Assembly: GCA_023079485.1 (NCBI GenBank)
Contig: CM041084.1
Span: forward strand, 69,039,709-69,103,708
Direction of reading: 5' to 3'
DNA: 64,000 bases
From: Archilochus colubris
Taxonomy: Eukaryota > Chordata > Aves > Apodiformes > Trochilidae
Shown: positions 35,101-47,515 of the stretch, one piece after another
Numbering within the stretch: the stretch's first letter is position 1
Layout: each line of letters begins with the position of its first letter
The notes under the pieces: model-generated
What the model saw: only the letters and a program-made list of their open reading frames with translations
Database searches by the model: none
What the model was told of the DNA's origin: nothing
Position numbers and translations under genes: made by a program

Positions 35101-36451
35101 TTGGAATTTCGGCATCTTCCTGCATCGAACAGCCATTTAGGCAACAGTGTGTGCATGGACAGGAGATGGGAGGCAGCGGCCGTGTCTAAGAAATACTGGC
35201 CCCCTTCATGATCTTCTCCATGCTATAGGAAATATTTTAAAAGCATCTACTCCCTGAGGAGTTACTAAATAGGCTTAGTGGAGGTAGGGGGACCCTAGTA
35301 CATACCCCACCATCTCTCCCACTTGCCTATCTCTTCTGTCGCTAGTGCTGTCTGCTGTGAGGAGGTCACAAGCCAGGCTGGGTTAGCCATTTTTTATGGT
35401 TTTACAGCTGGCAACATGTCAGAATATCCTCAACACTGACTTGACATGCAGGAATGAAGAAGGGGCATGGGAAGAGAGGGATGATGTTTGAAGCTGCTCC
35501 TGTAGTTGGTTTGATTGATACCAGAGAGATAATACAAAGCCTGGACTCAGACCCAGAGTATGTCAGAGTTCATGGATCTTCAGATGAAGAGCTTGGTTCA
35601 CTTCCTCAAGTTGAGGGCTAAATAAAGTTCAGATGCCAATCTGGTTTTTAATTTTCCTCATGCAGAGTATGAAAATCTGGGGGTCTGGACTGAGTTCTCA
35701 TACTGCACAAAGAATAAACTTGTTTATGTCACAGTGGAAAAACAGCTTATTATTATTAGGAAGTGGGGTCTACACTCTATTCAGAAACTCAGAAAATGTC
35801 ACAGACTGTGGTGAGTAGAAAACCAGAAAAAGACAGGAGTCTTTCAGCAGATTATTTTAAAGGGGTTTTGTGGTGTTTTTCTTTTCACTGGGAGTGCGTC
35901 TTTATAGACAGCTGGTTGCAAAGTGCCATAGAAAAATCTTCTAAGCACAAAGTCTTTCCTTGAAGCATCTCCAACTCAATAGCAATGCTCAGAGAAGCAA
36001 ACCTGTCTCCAGCCCTGCCAGGTCCACTGCAAACTAGTCACCTACCTTCTTTCCATCAAGATTTGGAGAACTGTCATCCTGATGTCCCTCTGCAGTCACT
36101 AGAAGGAGAGGTGCACACTTCCAGAAGGCAAGCTCTGTTGGAGAATGGTTCAGGACATGGTACTATACTAACCATTGAATTCAGAAGATATTTGGATTAT
36201 CTGCATTCCTTGGGAGCTCAATAAAGACACCCTGAACGAAACGGCATCATTCGTCTGTAAATGCTGAATGGATTAGACATCTTTGTCAGCCAGCAGTTGG
36301 TGTAAAACCAAAGAACATCAAGCTGTAAGGAAACTACAGATTTTAGAGGAGAAAAAAAGTAGTAATTGGTTTCAGTCCAGTTCAGATCTTTCCTGCTAGC
36401 ATAATCATCATCTTACTGACAGAGAAGAAAAACAAAAAGGCATTAATGCTT
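32152..36451. other. Noncoding single-copy DNA
   Basis: No gene is supported. The plus-strand frames near 33271-33576 and 34463-34774 have no recognisable domain. The only notable part is the CpG-containing block at 34830-35210. Confidence 0.75.
34830..35210. promoter_or_regulatory. Candidate conserved noncoding element
   Basis: Complex, CpG-containing sequence in an otherwise CpG-poor region: gctagccggacagacgtaag, aagatgcgtcgccatctatc, gttgttgccaacaggg, atttcggcatcttcc and gcatcgaacagcc. Retained CpGs and even composition suggest selection, but all reading frames are interrupted. A run of A (about 35020-35030) splits the block into two parts. Confidence 0.36.
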
Positions 36452-36545
36452 TGTTTGAGGCCACACAGGAAGCCTGAGAGAAGGCTGGAAACTGAGACCA
36501 TATCTCCAGCATCCAAATCCTTAACCACAAGGCCATCCTCCTTTT
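36452..36545 (-). repeat. MIR-like ancient SINE fragment
   Basis: The plus strand reads gaggccacacaggaagcctg, ggctggaaactgagaccata, and ccttaaccacaaggccatcc. These correspond in order to the reverse-complement MIR landmarks: the 'ggtcacacagc' box, the 'gctgggattcgaacccagg' box and the 'cttaaccactagaccat' box. Order, spacing and orientation all fit, which makes this one of the better ancient SINE candidates in the window. Many substitutions are present. Confidence 0.58.
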
Positions 36546-38834
36546 CATAGCTGTCTGTCTTGGGAAGAGAAATAGAGTAATTCTGAATCCTGTGGGCCAA
36601 TAAATTATATTACCATGACAGGCAGAATCAGTGCTTTGTGCTGGCGTATTCTTTGCTGCTTGCAATTACCTTACCAGGGATTACTGGGCTGCATTTATTG
36701 GAAGACCAGTACATGATTTGATGGACATAATGTGTCTTACTGTTTCATTAGACCTATAAATGGTCTTGGTGGTCTCTAAATATATTGTCCAGTGAGTAAT
36801 GCACCATATTACAAAATCCCTTCACAATTTATCATCATCTGCAGTATCTTCTGAATTGACTTCTGACTGGAAAAGGAAAGGCTGCTGCAGATGTGGCTGA
36901 ATGATAAAGTTGGATAAAGGAAGCTGGAAGATACTGCCAATATGTACATCTGGCAATATTTCCTCATGTTTCTTATCACTCCTTGTGCTTTTAAAGATTG
37001 TGATGGGGGGAAGAAAGGAATGAGGTTTTAGTAATTTTTTTTTAAATATAGCAGTCTAAGTTTCAAAGGTGAGGTGAGACAATGCTGGTGGGGAGAGGCA
37101 ATGCCTTTTTTTGGCACCTAAAATAAAATCATCTGGCCTAATAAGAAATAATTGCAGTGCCCTGTGCTCTGGCCAGAGGTCAATAACAGAGTGCTGCTTT
37201 GGTGTGGCCTTTTCTAGCTTGTATTGCAGTCAGGCACACACTAGTACTTCTCAACACTGTCCATAGCAGGGTTCAGAGAGGGAAACAAATATCTTACTGT
37301 TTCCTTCAACTCTTAAAATAAAATATTGAGGCATCCCCTGTAAGATGTCTAAAATGTTGAAGTGAATCAATGTACTGCAAGCGGAGCTTACAGAACAGAG
37401 AAGTCAGACATCTTACCCTGGACTTCTAAATGGTGTAAATTTGGGAGTTAGTCTTCAAGGCAAAAATGCAGAAATGACCATTACAAAAATCACTTCTAAT
37501 AGAATTAAGAGAAGATAGAAGGGAAAGAACACAGTAATTCATTATTATGGGCAGGAGGCACAGTGTGTTTTACTATGGCTGATCTTCCTTTCCTTTGCAG
37601 AGGACAAGTGACTGGGCTATCTGCACTCTGCTGAAGGGGTTGTGATGAGAGAGGAGTGATGTCCCAACACTTGGAGCATGCCCCTTGCAGTTTTTCCACA
37701 AGTGAAGGACATGTGAGACAGCTGCAACTGGGCTCCTCATGTTGATGGTGCTACAAGAGCTGCTCACGACTAGCAAAGGGTCTGAGCCCATTCCTCCTGG
37801 GTATAGTAATCCTGTCAAGCTGTTACATGCGACCCAGCAGACCATAGTACAACTAATAAAGGAAGGAATTCAACCTCGGGAGCAATTTAGAATACCAGAA
37901 AAGGTTAATTACCTTGCTACTCTGAGTCAGTCCTTCCCCTGTGACTCCCATGGCAATTCTACAGCATTTTGGAAAGCAGTTTTTGTGGCTAAATGGGTCA
38001 GAAGAGGCAGGGTGAAACCCTCTAAATACATTTCAACACATAGATCAAGAGGTGGAATTTCATCTGAAATTCCACACTGAAAACTGAGTTTCTCAGCACC
38101 ATTCATGACAATGAGGTCTCTTCTTCAGCACCCAGTTGTGGAGTTAAAGTTCGTGTGAAGCACCGTTCTCCAGTTCTAGACAGAGACATATATTGATGAG
38201 GTGCTGTACAGATACCCTTTCTTCTTATATCCTTGTCCTAAAATAATTCATATGCAGTTTAGGACCTTCTGAAAACTATAGAGCTGCTGTGAGTAAATTT
38301 CAGGCAAATAAACGTGACTATTAGAGGCTACCTGTGATACTGGGCTAGCTGATAGTTTATGGCTGTGTCTGCTGACCAGTGAGAGAGACTAAATAATTTA
38401 ACTCTGTCAGAACCATTTCAGTATGCTTGAAGTAAGCCAAGTGAAATGCAATGAGAGAGATGGTGTCAAACTTTAGACTCTAAAGCACCTTATACTCATT
38501 TTAGAGTGCAATAGCTGGCCTTCCCATCTGAGACATGCAGAAGGTATGCTCTACTTCATCTTTCCAGTCTTGTGCCTGTTTCAGGCTCAGGCTTCAAAGC
38601 TGCTTAAGAAGGACCCAACCAGATGCAGAGATTACTTGCTAAGCATCCTGAAAATATGCAGGTTCATGAAAGCTGTACCTGGCAGCCACTTCCACACTCC
38701 CCCACAAATGGAAAGCAAACCTAAGTGCCAGAGGCTGTTCAGTTAAGTTCACTAATAAGCTTTGAACTGTGTGTTATAGGTATTCTTGTTAGCTGGTATG
38801 TGTTGTGTTTGGCTGGAGAAGTACCCCAGCTTTC

Positions 38835-38848
38835 ATTTTATGCAAATG
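38835..38848 (+). promoter_or_regulatory. Octamer site with a SOX-like half-site
   Basis: A perfect octamer ATGCAAAT lies at 38840-38847, preceded by CATTTT. The arrangement is one base short of the SOX2-OCT4 composite consensus. A second octamer occurs alone at 32711-32718. Isolated sites like these are expected by chance every several tens of kilobases, so function is only a possibility. Confidence 0.25.
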
Positions 38849-40482
38849 AAGCAGAGACATCTGACAAAATCTTGGATGGCCTGGCAGTATGGCTTTCTGA
38901 ACTCTGTTGCATTTTGGAGAGAGGGAGCATTTATATACCCTGATTAAATTAACCAGAGGTTGTTTTCTCTGCTGACATGAGCGTCATGAGAAAGGCAGGT
39001 TCCTCCATGTAGACTCATAGAAAAGAGACACACTGACACCTGCCCTGCTGCCAAGTTATGAACATTTCATGTCAAAGAGAAACCACCTCACCACCAGTCT
39101 ACACAAGCTTAATATCCATACTTCCCATTAACTCTCTGATATTAAGAAAAGCCTTGTAAATCTGAAGCAATCTATAAAGGGATGGTCCCTTAAGTAGTTG
39201 TAAAATTTACATCAACATAAAAAAACTTAATCCAGATGTCTGTGACTGGATTAATCACTTGTAAGTGTTCAGGTAGTGTGAGTCAACAATTTCTTGCTTG
39301 TAAGTTGTTCACAAGGGACCTGCTTTCTCCATGCACTATTTCTGCTGTGTAATTCATCACTTTGACCCCATAATCATGTTTCTGATTCCTGGCTGAGTAA
39401 CTAAGCTGTTTCAGTCCTGTGGATGCATTTGCAGAGGAGCAGAAGGCAGAAGCAAGTGAAAAAATAATAAACAAACAAAAAAGCACTGTTCAAACACACT
39501 AACTAGTTGTAACTCTTCAAAACTATCCATTTTGAATGACTGTCATCAGGAAAGAATTTAGTGGCTTTGCATTTCATATAAAGTAAGAGTTTCTAGAGGA
39601 TTTGGGGGCAGCAAATAATAACTTTAAACAGTCTCAGGAGATGTCTGGATGACACACAACATTCAAAGGACCTATTCCCTACCTTCTTGTTCTTGTCTAA
39701 ACCCGTTCTCCAACATACATAGGAACAACTCACCTAGTATTGTCCTACCATTGCCCCCTGAACTGTTCTTACCAATCCTACCCAAGTTACTACTTCAGAG
39801 ATGTGGGAGCTGCAAAACAACACCATGGACATTCCTGTAGAAGTCACAGGGACATTCTGAAAGAAAAACAATCTTCTTTACACTTTTAGATCTTCAGTGG
39901 GTTCTTCACAAACCAAAAGCTGGTGAGCAGAGGGAACACAGTCAGAAGATTTGAACCCAGCTCTTGTGATGGTGTAAATCGGAACAGATACAACCACTGC
40001 CAGCTTACATAGCTTGCAGACTTGTCCCATGGTCTACCACTGAGGAGAAAAAATCCTTTATGCTCTATGCTGCTAATGGAAGTGCTACATAGCTTTGGAG
40101 CATGATCACATGTAGATGAAAGTTTCTGAGAATGAAATCTTGCAGACTCCAAGAGAGTAGAGTTTTCCAGCTGACTTCAGTTCTTTCCTTCGAGACATAA
40201 GGAAAAAGGCAAGAGGAAACAGACAGGATTAAAGGGCTGAGTTCTGTAGCATTCAAAGTCTGTAGCAAACAAACCCAAGCTTGAATGGGTTGTAAGTGAG
40301 GGTAAAATTTGTCATTTGGATAGTTCTTCCATAATCCTCCAGCTCTGGCCACAATGAAGTCAGTAGGAAGCATTGAGGAGTTTTCTTCATTTTGCATAGT
40401 TTAAATAGTACACAAAAAAAATACAGCAGATTTTTAGTGTTTCCAGGATGGGTAAGCATGTGTCTTCTTTGGGACAGAGGAA

Positions 40483-40515
40483 AGGAAAAAAAAAAAAAAG
40501 AAAAAAAGGAAAAAG
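40483..40515 (+). repeat. A/G-rich simple repeat
   Basis: A runs with interspersed G bases. Low-complexity sequence without a recognisable retroposon body. Confidence 0.93.
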
Positions 40516-41189
40516 CTTATGGTCAAAGTTTCTCTACTCAAAACGACTTAATCTTAGCTTTACTTGGAAGATGGATAAAAATAAGGAAGAAAATAACTGG
40601 CTTTAGAAGTGCTAACATGTTATTTTACTAGTTTTCAAATACTTTAACTAACATAAGTGGATTCCAAGTGCACTGCAGCACAGGCCACAAAACCAGAATA
40701 GGCTGCACACAATTTCTAGGTAGAGAGAGATAAATAGATCCTAGTATAGTAAACACTAGAATTTGGATGAAAACAGTTATCTCCCCCTCACTACATCATG
40801 AAAGCCATTGCCAGAACATGTCTTCATTCTGTCTTTTTATGATTCAGCCATTTAAATCCTTCAGATATGATATGAACTTTGCTCCACTTGATTCCCTGAT
40901 GAGTAACCACGGCCCACTGCTTTGGACATAGATTTCAAGTCAAGTATATACTTTGTTTTGCCAGCAGTTAAAAAAATGCATTTATTTTTGGGTCAGCCCA
41001 AGGTCATTTATTTGTTTTTTCCCAATTACCCAGCACACAAAACCCTCCAAACCTCAAATTATTTATATTTTCCTCGTTCCCAACATCGTAACCCACCAGA
41101 GTGAGAAATACATCTCTTGGGATTACACTGTTGCAGTGACCCGATCTTCATCTGAGCTTTACCTAACAGACTTGAGGAGCAAATTCTAG

Positions 41190-41460
41190 CAGAAATACAT
41201 TCCATGTCCTACCAGATTATTTTAAAGGGAAACTTGAATTCAATATTTAATTATTTATCACATCCAAGAAGCTCCAAAATAACCAGACCCACTTTAGGTA
41301 CGGCTATTTCATCTATTGTGTCTTTTATTAAGCTGGATCATCAAAAGAACAAAAGGAATAAACAGTCAAGTCAGCGCCGGGGCTGGTAAGGACGCTTCTC
41401 GCTAATGATAGTATCTGTGTTTGAACTGTCTACAAAGGAGGCTTTTAATAGAAGGAAGAT
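41190..41460. promoter_or_regulatory. Candidate conserved noncoding element
   Basis: The first half is AT-rich (aatatttaattatttatcac, gtcttttattaagctgg). The second half carries several CpGs close together (gtcagcgccggggctgg, aaggacgcttctcgctaatg). This mixture without repeats or an open exon looks like a regulatory element. Confidence 0.36.
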
Positions 41461-42429
41461 GCCTAGGGGAAAAGGAAAGAAGCAGATGACCAGAACAGGG
41501 AATTATGGATAGAAAAAGGCTTTTGCCATGTTTATCTCCTCATTCAAGGCCACAGAATTCTCATATGAATTAAGATGACACTAAAGCTCCAAGGTGATAT
41601 GCTCTTTTACTAGGGTAATGCAGTTATAGTTGAACAAGTAGCTTTGTTTCCTTGGCAATGCTCTATTTTACATTTGCCTCTTGAATAAAGTTTTCTCTAT
41701 CTTGCTTTGAGACCCAGAATATGGTTTAGAAATTTGATTGGACACTGAGTGGTTTTGGTTTTGCTCTTGTTCCAAAATCTTCAGCTGTTTTGGATCCAGA
41801 TCAAGGAAAATTAATTAGGGTCATTTAGCTACTTAAGTCTTCATTGATTGGTCCCATCAACAGAACTGTGCCCTGTGTGGCTGTCCTTATTCTACATAAC
41901 TTTACCTCAAGGCATAGGACTACACTTAATGGCACTGCAGAAGGCAGATTTGCACATGGATGCTGTGTGCTCTGAGCTTTCCACCAGCCTGTGAAGGAAC
42001 TCCCTCGAGAGGAGATTCCTTTTGAAAGTGCTTCCAGTCCCCACCTTGAAAACTGCTTTCCACTTCTGTTTTGCACAGGAGAGGAGCAACACTCCTAACC
42101 TATGAAAGGATTTGCACGCTTCAAAGTGTCCGTCTCCCCATAATTGCACTCATGTTGCATTGCTTTCAGGGTTCATGGACCATCTTTGCAGTAAATTCTC
42201 ATCCAGATGGTTGTTCTAAATCACAGTTACTGAACAGCACATGAAAGAGTTCACAACAGAATGTGTATGCATGTATAAACATGTCACAAAGAATGGCCAA
42301 GAATGGAGCCAGAGGGAAGTATAACTGCAGTTGAAGGGGATGGTCCCTCTTCAAAACCTCCCGTCTTCCTCCTTCCTCCGTTTCAAGGAGTGGGAAACAA
42401 CCTCAAATATCAAGACAGAATGTTAATCT

Positions 42430-42600
42430 TTATGTGAAGCATTTATTCTTTTTTATTATTACTTCAAAGTTCAAACCTCCAGACTGTAGCCAACTCTTGT
42501 TAATTTTTATTTGTAACAAAATTCATATATGACAAAGTAAATAAAAATAAATGGAAAGCTATGAAGATCTGGATAATTACAACTGAGTCTTACCGACATC
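42430..42600. promoter_or_regulatory. Candidate conserved noncoding element
   Basis: AT-rich single-copy sequence with cattcttttttattattact-like tracts, ttgttaatttttatttgtaa and ggataattacaactgag. TAAT cores are frequent. No coding potential is visible and the evidence is textural only. Confidence 0.27.
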
Positions 42601-43489
42601 ATAAATCACAAAAGACCCTAGAAGTACTTGTAACCGTGTCACTCTGAATTTCCCTTTGGGTATTCTGTGCATTATTACACACACTCTCTCCATAAATGCA
42701 GATTTTAAAAGCCCATGAGTTTCAAATGGCACTTTATTATGGAGCATTTAAATCATTTCTGAAAGCAAGATCAATTTAGGCATGCAGAATTTTTATTAGT
42801 AGCACAAAAGAGGAGTCCAGCTGTTCCTGTGGAGCCAGCGTGTGTGAACCAGGCTTCAGAGCAATTTCTGCTGTGCCAGCCACAGTGTTAAATGTGGGCC
42901 AAGAGGGACTTTCACAGAACAGAGTGAACTGAGTCTGCAGCACAGCTGAGGCAACACTGCCCCACATTTTGCATTTCTTATTAGAATGACCTAGTCCTTG
43001 AGTCACTCAAACAAGCCTGTCAGAACCCTGAATTTCACAGCAGCAGGCACTGTGCATAACACAATATAAGAAGCTCCTCAGGCACTGAGTATGAGAGAAA
43101 GAGGGTGGGGGCAGAAGGTGCCAAGCCTAAAATATTTGTACATCTAAGAAGAGCATCTGCTGGGAAGAGCTGCTTCTGGAAGCCAGTGAGCTCAGACATT
43201 GCAGCTGTATTAGAGATTGGCACATTACCTGTTTTAGCCAAATACGTAAACACCAGATTAAGTTGATTTTCTTAGTCAAACTCGCATACTCACTCTTAAC
43301 CTTCAGGAATATACCTCCTACTTTCAAATCACTGTAACAGACACTGACTGAGAAACATGCCATTAATTTCAGCAAGTGCAGCTACTTAGAAGAGACTTAA
43401 CCGCAACTAAAATTACAGGAAAGAAAACTGTTTCTATTCTGACTCAAACCAGGACTCTACAGGGCATCCAGTGGAGCTACTATAGCTTA

Positions 43490-43925
43490 CACCATTTATG
43501 AATTTATCTGCCCTTGGAGCCATTTTTAATTCCAACAAAGCACTCTTTTTGCAATAAAATATATCTGCCTTTTTAAACACGCAAGGAACATTTACCAGAA
43601 TAATTGATCGTTTTCTCCGAATGCTATAAAAAAAGAAAAAAAGTCAGACAGAAAAATGAACTAGGTCTGCTCTAGTTGGCCCCTGATGGCAATTGCAGAG
43701 TGAAATGTTTTAATTGCCAAAAAGGTCCCTTTTGCCAAAATGCGTGTCTTTATAGAGCCTGTCAGAAGTTTTGGGTTTCTGTCCAAAAAGCTGCCAGAGT
43801 GAAATCCAATCACTAATGACAACAGGATTAAAAGTGCACAGACTGGCTGTCTGAATAGCAGTTTATAATAGAACAAACATGCAGATTTTACATAGAATTG
43901 ATTCATGGCAAACTTTTTCACTGGG
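43490..43925. promoter_or_regulatory. Candidate conserved noncoding element
   Basis: Repeat-free sequence with gccatttttaattccaac, tttttgcaataaaatata, gaataattgatcgttttctc and gtccaatcactaatgac-like elements. The 86-codon minus-strand open frame at 43661-43921 has no recognisable domain. The block resembles long vertebrate enhancers in texture. Confidence 0.33.
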
Positions 43926-45241
43926 CTCAGATTTTAATATCAAATACTCATCATTTTATCCTCTGCCATTTCTTGAATACATAGAAAATGTTGAACTGTA
44001 GTACTGGAAAACATAAACCAGCAGTATTACTTAAAGTACATTTCCTTTTCTCTAATCACAATTGAATAGTTAACAAAATAAATTAGAATTGGGTACTGCT
44101 GGAAATAAAACAATGTTTGAATCTTTCCCAGTCTGGAACACTTGCCTTGATCCCTACAGTTAAGAAGGATTCTTTACCCTGTAAAAAGATCTTCTCTGCA
44201 GCCTCTGAAAAAACACAAAAGGACAACAGCAATGCCCTGTCATGCATTACCCCAGGTCTCTTACCACTGGGTGGATTTGCAGTGGCAGCTCGAAGTAATT
44301 AGCTAAGTATTGCATGATATTAGCTTAAAGCATTTAAAAGTGGAATTCACTGTCTGAAGACTTCATAAATATGATTTACAGGAGGAGGTGGTACAGAGGG
44401 TAAACAGGAATTTTATTTTCTTCATCTTTAAACTCAGGCATTTCTGACCAGCAGAGTAAGACTTTGAGCATGTGTAATAAGTTTACACCTCAACAGAGTA
44501 TTAAACCCTCTTCCTTTCTTTGATGACTAGATTAGCTTGAACTAACAAGGCTTAGGTCAGAGGTACACCTGCCTGTGCAGCATTTATTCTCATTCAGCTG
44601 CACACACACCTGTGTGCACACAAAAGCACTCAGGGCAGCTCTTGGCTTCCCAGACCCTCAGCATAAACACTTGGGCCAAGAAGATCCCACATCCAACTTT
44701 TGGAAAAGACGTGTGACCCCTTCACTGATGTTAATAGCTGATCAGTTAAGAGAAGAATCTGGGTCATAGCTGTCAGGAGATGGGGAATATTAAATCACAG
44801 CTTGAACCACTGTAATAGGATGGCCCTAACATTAGTCAGAGCCAGTCAGGTGTGTTTTGACATTTTATAAACTCGTGGCTTAATACAAGAATCTAAATTG
44901 CACATCTCCTTCATTCATCTACTGAGCAGTAGTCTCACTGCACATTTATCTGCACGTACTCTGAAGCCAACTATTTTACTTGAATACAAGATTAATTTTA
45001 GCCTTCATTTTCATTCTTATTGTAATACACAACTCAAGTATGAGACTTTTCTGAAAAGAGAGAGCTGTACTAAGGGATGGCAGTACATCAAGCAGTTTGG
45101 AAAGTAAAGCATCTGTTCTTCATCTGTTTTACTGAAATAATTTGATGCTTATCTTGTCTCAGTCAAATCAGAGTTAACAGCCTATGGATTTTATTAAATT
45201 TCCTTCTTTCATGTGAATGTTCAAATCCCACCTTTGGGATG

Positions 45242-45279
45242 TCTCATTGTATATAATATTTGTATGTAATACAATGAGA
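45242..45279. repeat. Inverted repeat, 11-bp perfect stem with 16-nt loop
   Basis: tctcattgtat (45242-45252) and atacaatgaga (45269-45279) are exact reverse complements separated by an AT-rich loop of 16 nt. It is short and AT-rich, so a chance hairpin or the remnant of a small palindromic transposon are both possible. A GC-poor stem of this length is weak for a functional RNA. I see no microRNA-like extension of the stem. Confidence 0.7.
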
Positions 45280-45876
45280 TACAGGTTCTATTACCTTGCA
45301 TTTATGAAAGAGAAATGCAAAAATCTGGTGTAGCTGTACTATCCCTTAACATGGGAGACACCGTCATCTTTAATAGTGTATTTGTGTTCATGATAACCTC
45401 TAAGTTAAAGTAAAGCACTTTTTGAATAGACAGAGCAATGGTTTTGCTGTAGAAGTATAAAAACATAAGAACCAGAATGAAAAATAATGTAATGATTACA
45501 TTTGAACTTCATTATGTCTGCATTTATTAAGCGTTCTGCTTTTGATGAAACATTAAGAGAGGAAGATTGACAAGCTTTCTCCCCAGCGATATGAATAGCA
45601 AAATGATGAAGATCAGAAATAAGACCCATTCAACACAGGACATCAAGGAAGCCACTAAACCCAAAAATATTAATAAAGACTTATCTTTCCATCTTCAAAA
45701 ATAAACAGACACCTTCCCTCCAAAATCCCACAACCAAGAGCTCCTTTTCCTCAGAAGCAGATTTTGGACAGATACTATTAATGTTGGAAATCATCGCACA
45801 GGTTGCTGAAAGCTCTATATAAACCTGAAAGGTCCTTTGGGCTCCATTAAGAAGAACCTCAGCTGTTTCAGAAAGT

Positions 45877-45899
45877 TTAAAAAAAAAAAAAAAAAAAAG
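45877..45899 (+). repeat. Poly-A tract (about 20 A)
   Basis: An A run preceded by single-copy sequence. There is no polyadenylation signal at a suitable distance that I can see. Confidence 0.94.
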
Positions 45900-46997
45900 A
45901 CAAAAAGACAAAGTCTTGGCTCCCTTCAAGTCAATTGGATTGGACTCAGCAAAAAAAAGCTACAGTGTGCCTTTTTTTGTGGTCTGTGGACACAAAAGGT
46001 TTGGGCCTTACATTTCAAAGCACTGCAGAAGAGAAGGAAAAAAATTCTTATTTTTCTTCCTAAAGGCTAAAGAAAACCATGAAGGGATGTAAAGTTTCTT
46101 CAAGGGAGATAAGTAAGCCCCAAACAACAACAAAACAATTACAATATTTTCACTTTTTTGGTAATTCTTACTAGCTTAGCTGTTTTCAAGCCACTAGGCA
46201 GTTTTGTCTTCTTTCTACTTTCTACAGCTTTTACTACTGGGATTACTGAAAAGGGAAAGACAGAATTGTTTGTCTTTAAATGGGAAAAAATCTTCAGACA
46301 TTGCATGCAACAATTCTCAGTATCTTAAGAACTGAGGGGGTTTTAAATAAATACTTGATATTAAATACTAATATTTTAAAATAGATTAGGAGGAAAATCC
46401 CCAAACGCATGCAACATTCAGCAATTTCAATTTAGATGGGTTATACAAATCCTTTTTTTAGGTTCATCTGATCTAAGCTAGCACCATATAATTTCAATAA
46501 GGGACCTTGGTTTTCACCTCACTCTGCTACATACTTTAATTATTTTAATGACAGTAGTACACTTTTCACCTCAGCATGAACCTTGGCAAATGATGATTCT
46601 GCTTAATAGTGCCGTGATGCTGATCTACTGTGCCATTTAAGTGATGGTTGCTGTTACTTCTTGTTATTTTACTTTACACTTCTCAAAATAATTTGGCCAA
46701 TCATATACCTTTATGTTTAGGCTTGTTCAGTCTAATAATACTAGGTGAGTAAAAGCTATCAAGAGACTTCCTCTTTTTTCTAGCCCTCTCAAAATAATCA
46801 GCTGATTGCTATTGGGAGCTGCCAAATCCATGATTTATGCACCTTAGCTTGGGGAAAAGTGAATAAAGAAATAGAAGCAACAAAATGATCAAATACTTTG
46901 CTGTTATAAAAGAACAGGCAATCATAATTCTTAAGAGAACTTGCTCCCAGCCATCCTGATGAGGCAAAGCATTTTCTATTCATGTCCTCATCACAGT

Positions 46998-47046
46998 ATC
47001 ATGACACTTATGACACATTCATGTCACATAAACCACGTGACACATG
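46998..47046. promoter_or_regulatory. Cluster of TGACA sites with an E-box
   Basis: TGACA or its complement TGTCA occurs at 47002-47006, 47011-47015, 47022-47026 and 47038-47042. The last overlaps a CACGTG E-box at 47034-47039. TGACA is the core site of TALE homeodomain factors (MEIS, PREP, TGIF), and CACGTGA is bound by bHLH-zip factors such as USF and MITF. Binding is inferred from motif match only. Confidence 0.4.
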
Positions 47047-47329
47047 AAAGTGACCATGGCCAAACAGTACTTCTCTTCTGCCTGTCTGTAAAAGAGACAA
47101 TATCTGTAAAAGCAATCTAAAATTGCTGAGATCTCGGCTCTGCTACTTCCTCCATGGAAAGCACTTTCCTTCTCCTATCTTCCAGTGTTTGTCCCTCAAG
47201 GATGCATACTAGAAGTGAAGTCGAAATAGTAATGATTGGTTTTTAAATACATATAAAAAACTGTCATCAAAGTACTTGAAGTCTTTGCCAGATGCTGATC
47301 TGGTTAAAACCAAATGTGCATGGCAATGT

Positions 47330-47515
47330 GAAAGACATCATTACTTTAATTCAGGAAAGAATTTAATTATTTTTTTAGATTTAATTGGCTGGCTGTCATT
47401 ATTAGACAATTAGTAAATAGCTTAGCCATTATTAGGTGATCATCATCTTGCAGCTCCTCTCTTTTAAAACTCTTCAAAGCTGTTTAAGTAACAGTTCTTG
47501 TTTTATACATCTGAA
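47330..47515. promoter_or_regulatory. Candidate enhancer with repeated CATTATTAG sites
   Basis: An AT-rich, repeat-free block with many homeodomain-type cores: gaatttaattattttttt, gatttaattggctggctg, and two identical cattattag motifs at 47397-47405 and 47427-47435, exactly 30 bp apart. Between them lie gacaattag and aaatagctta, and after them ggtgatcatcatc. The 30-bp phasing puts the two sites on the same face of the helix, about three turns apart. There is no coding potential. This is the strongest enhancer-like candidate in the window by eye. Confidence 0.45.
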
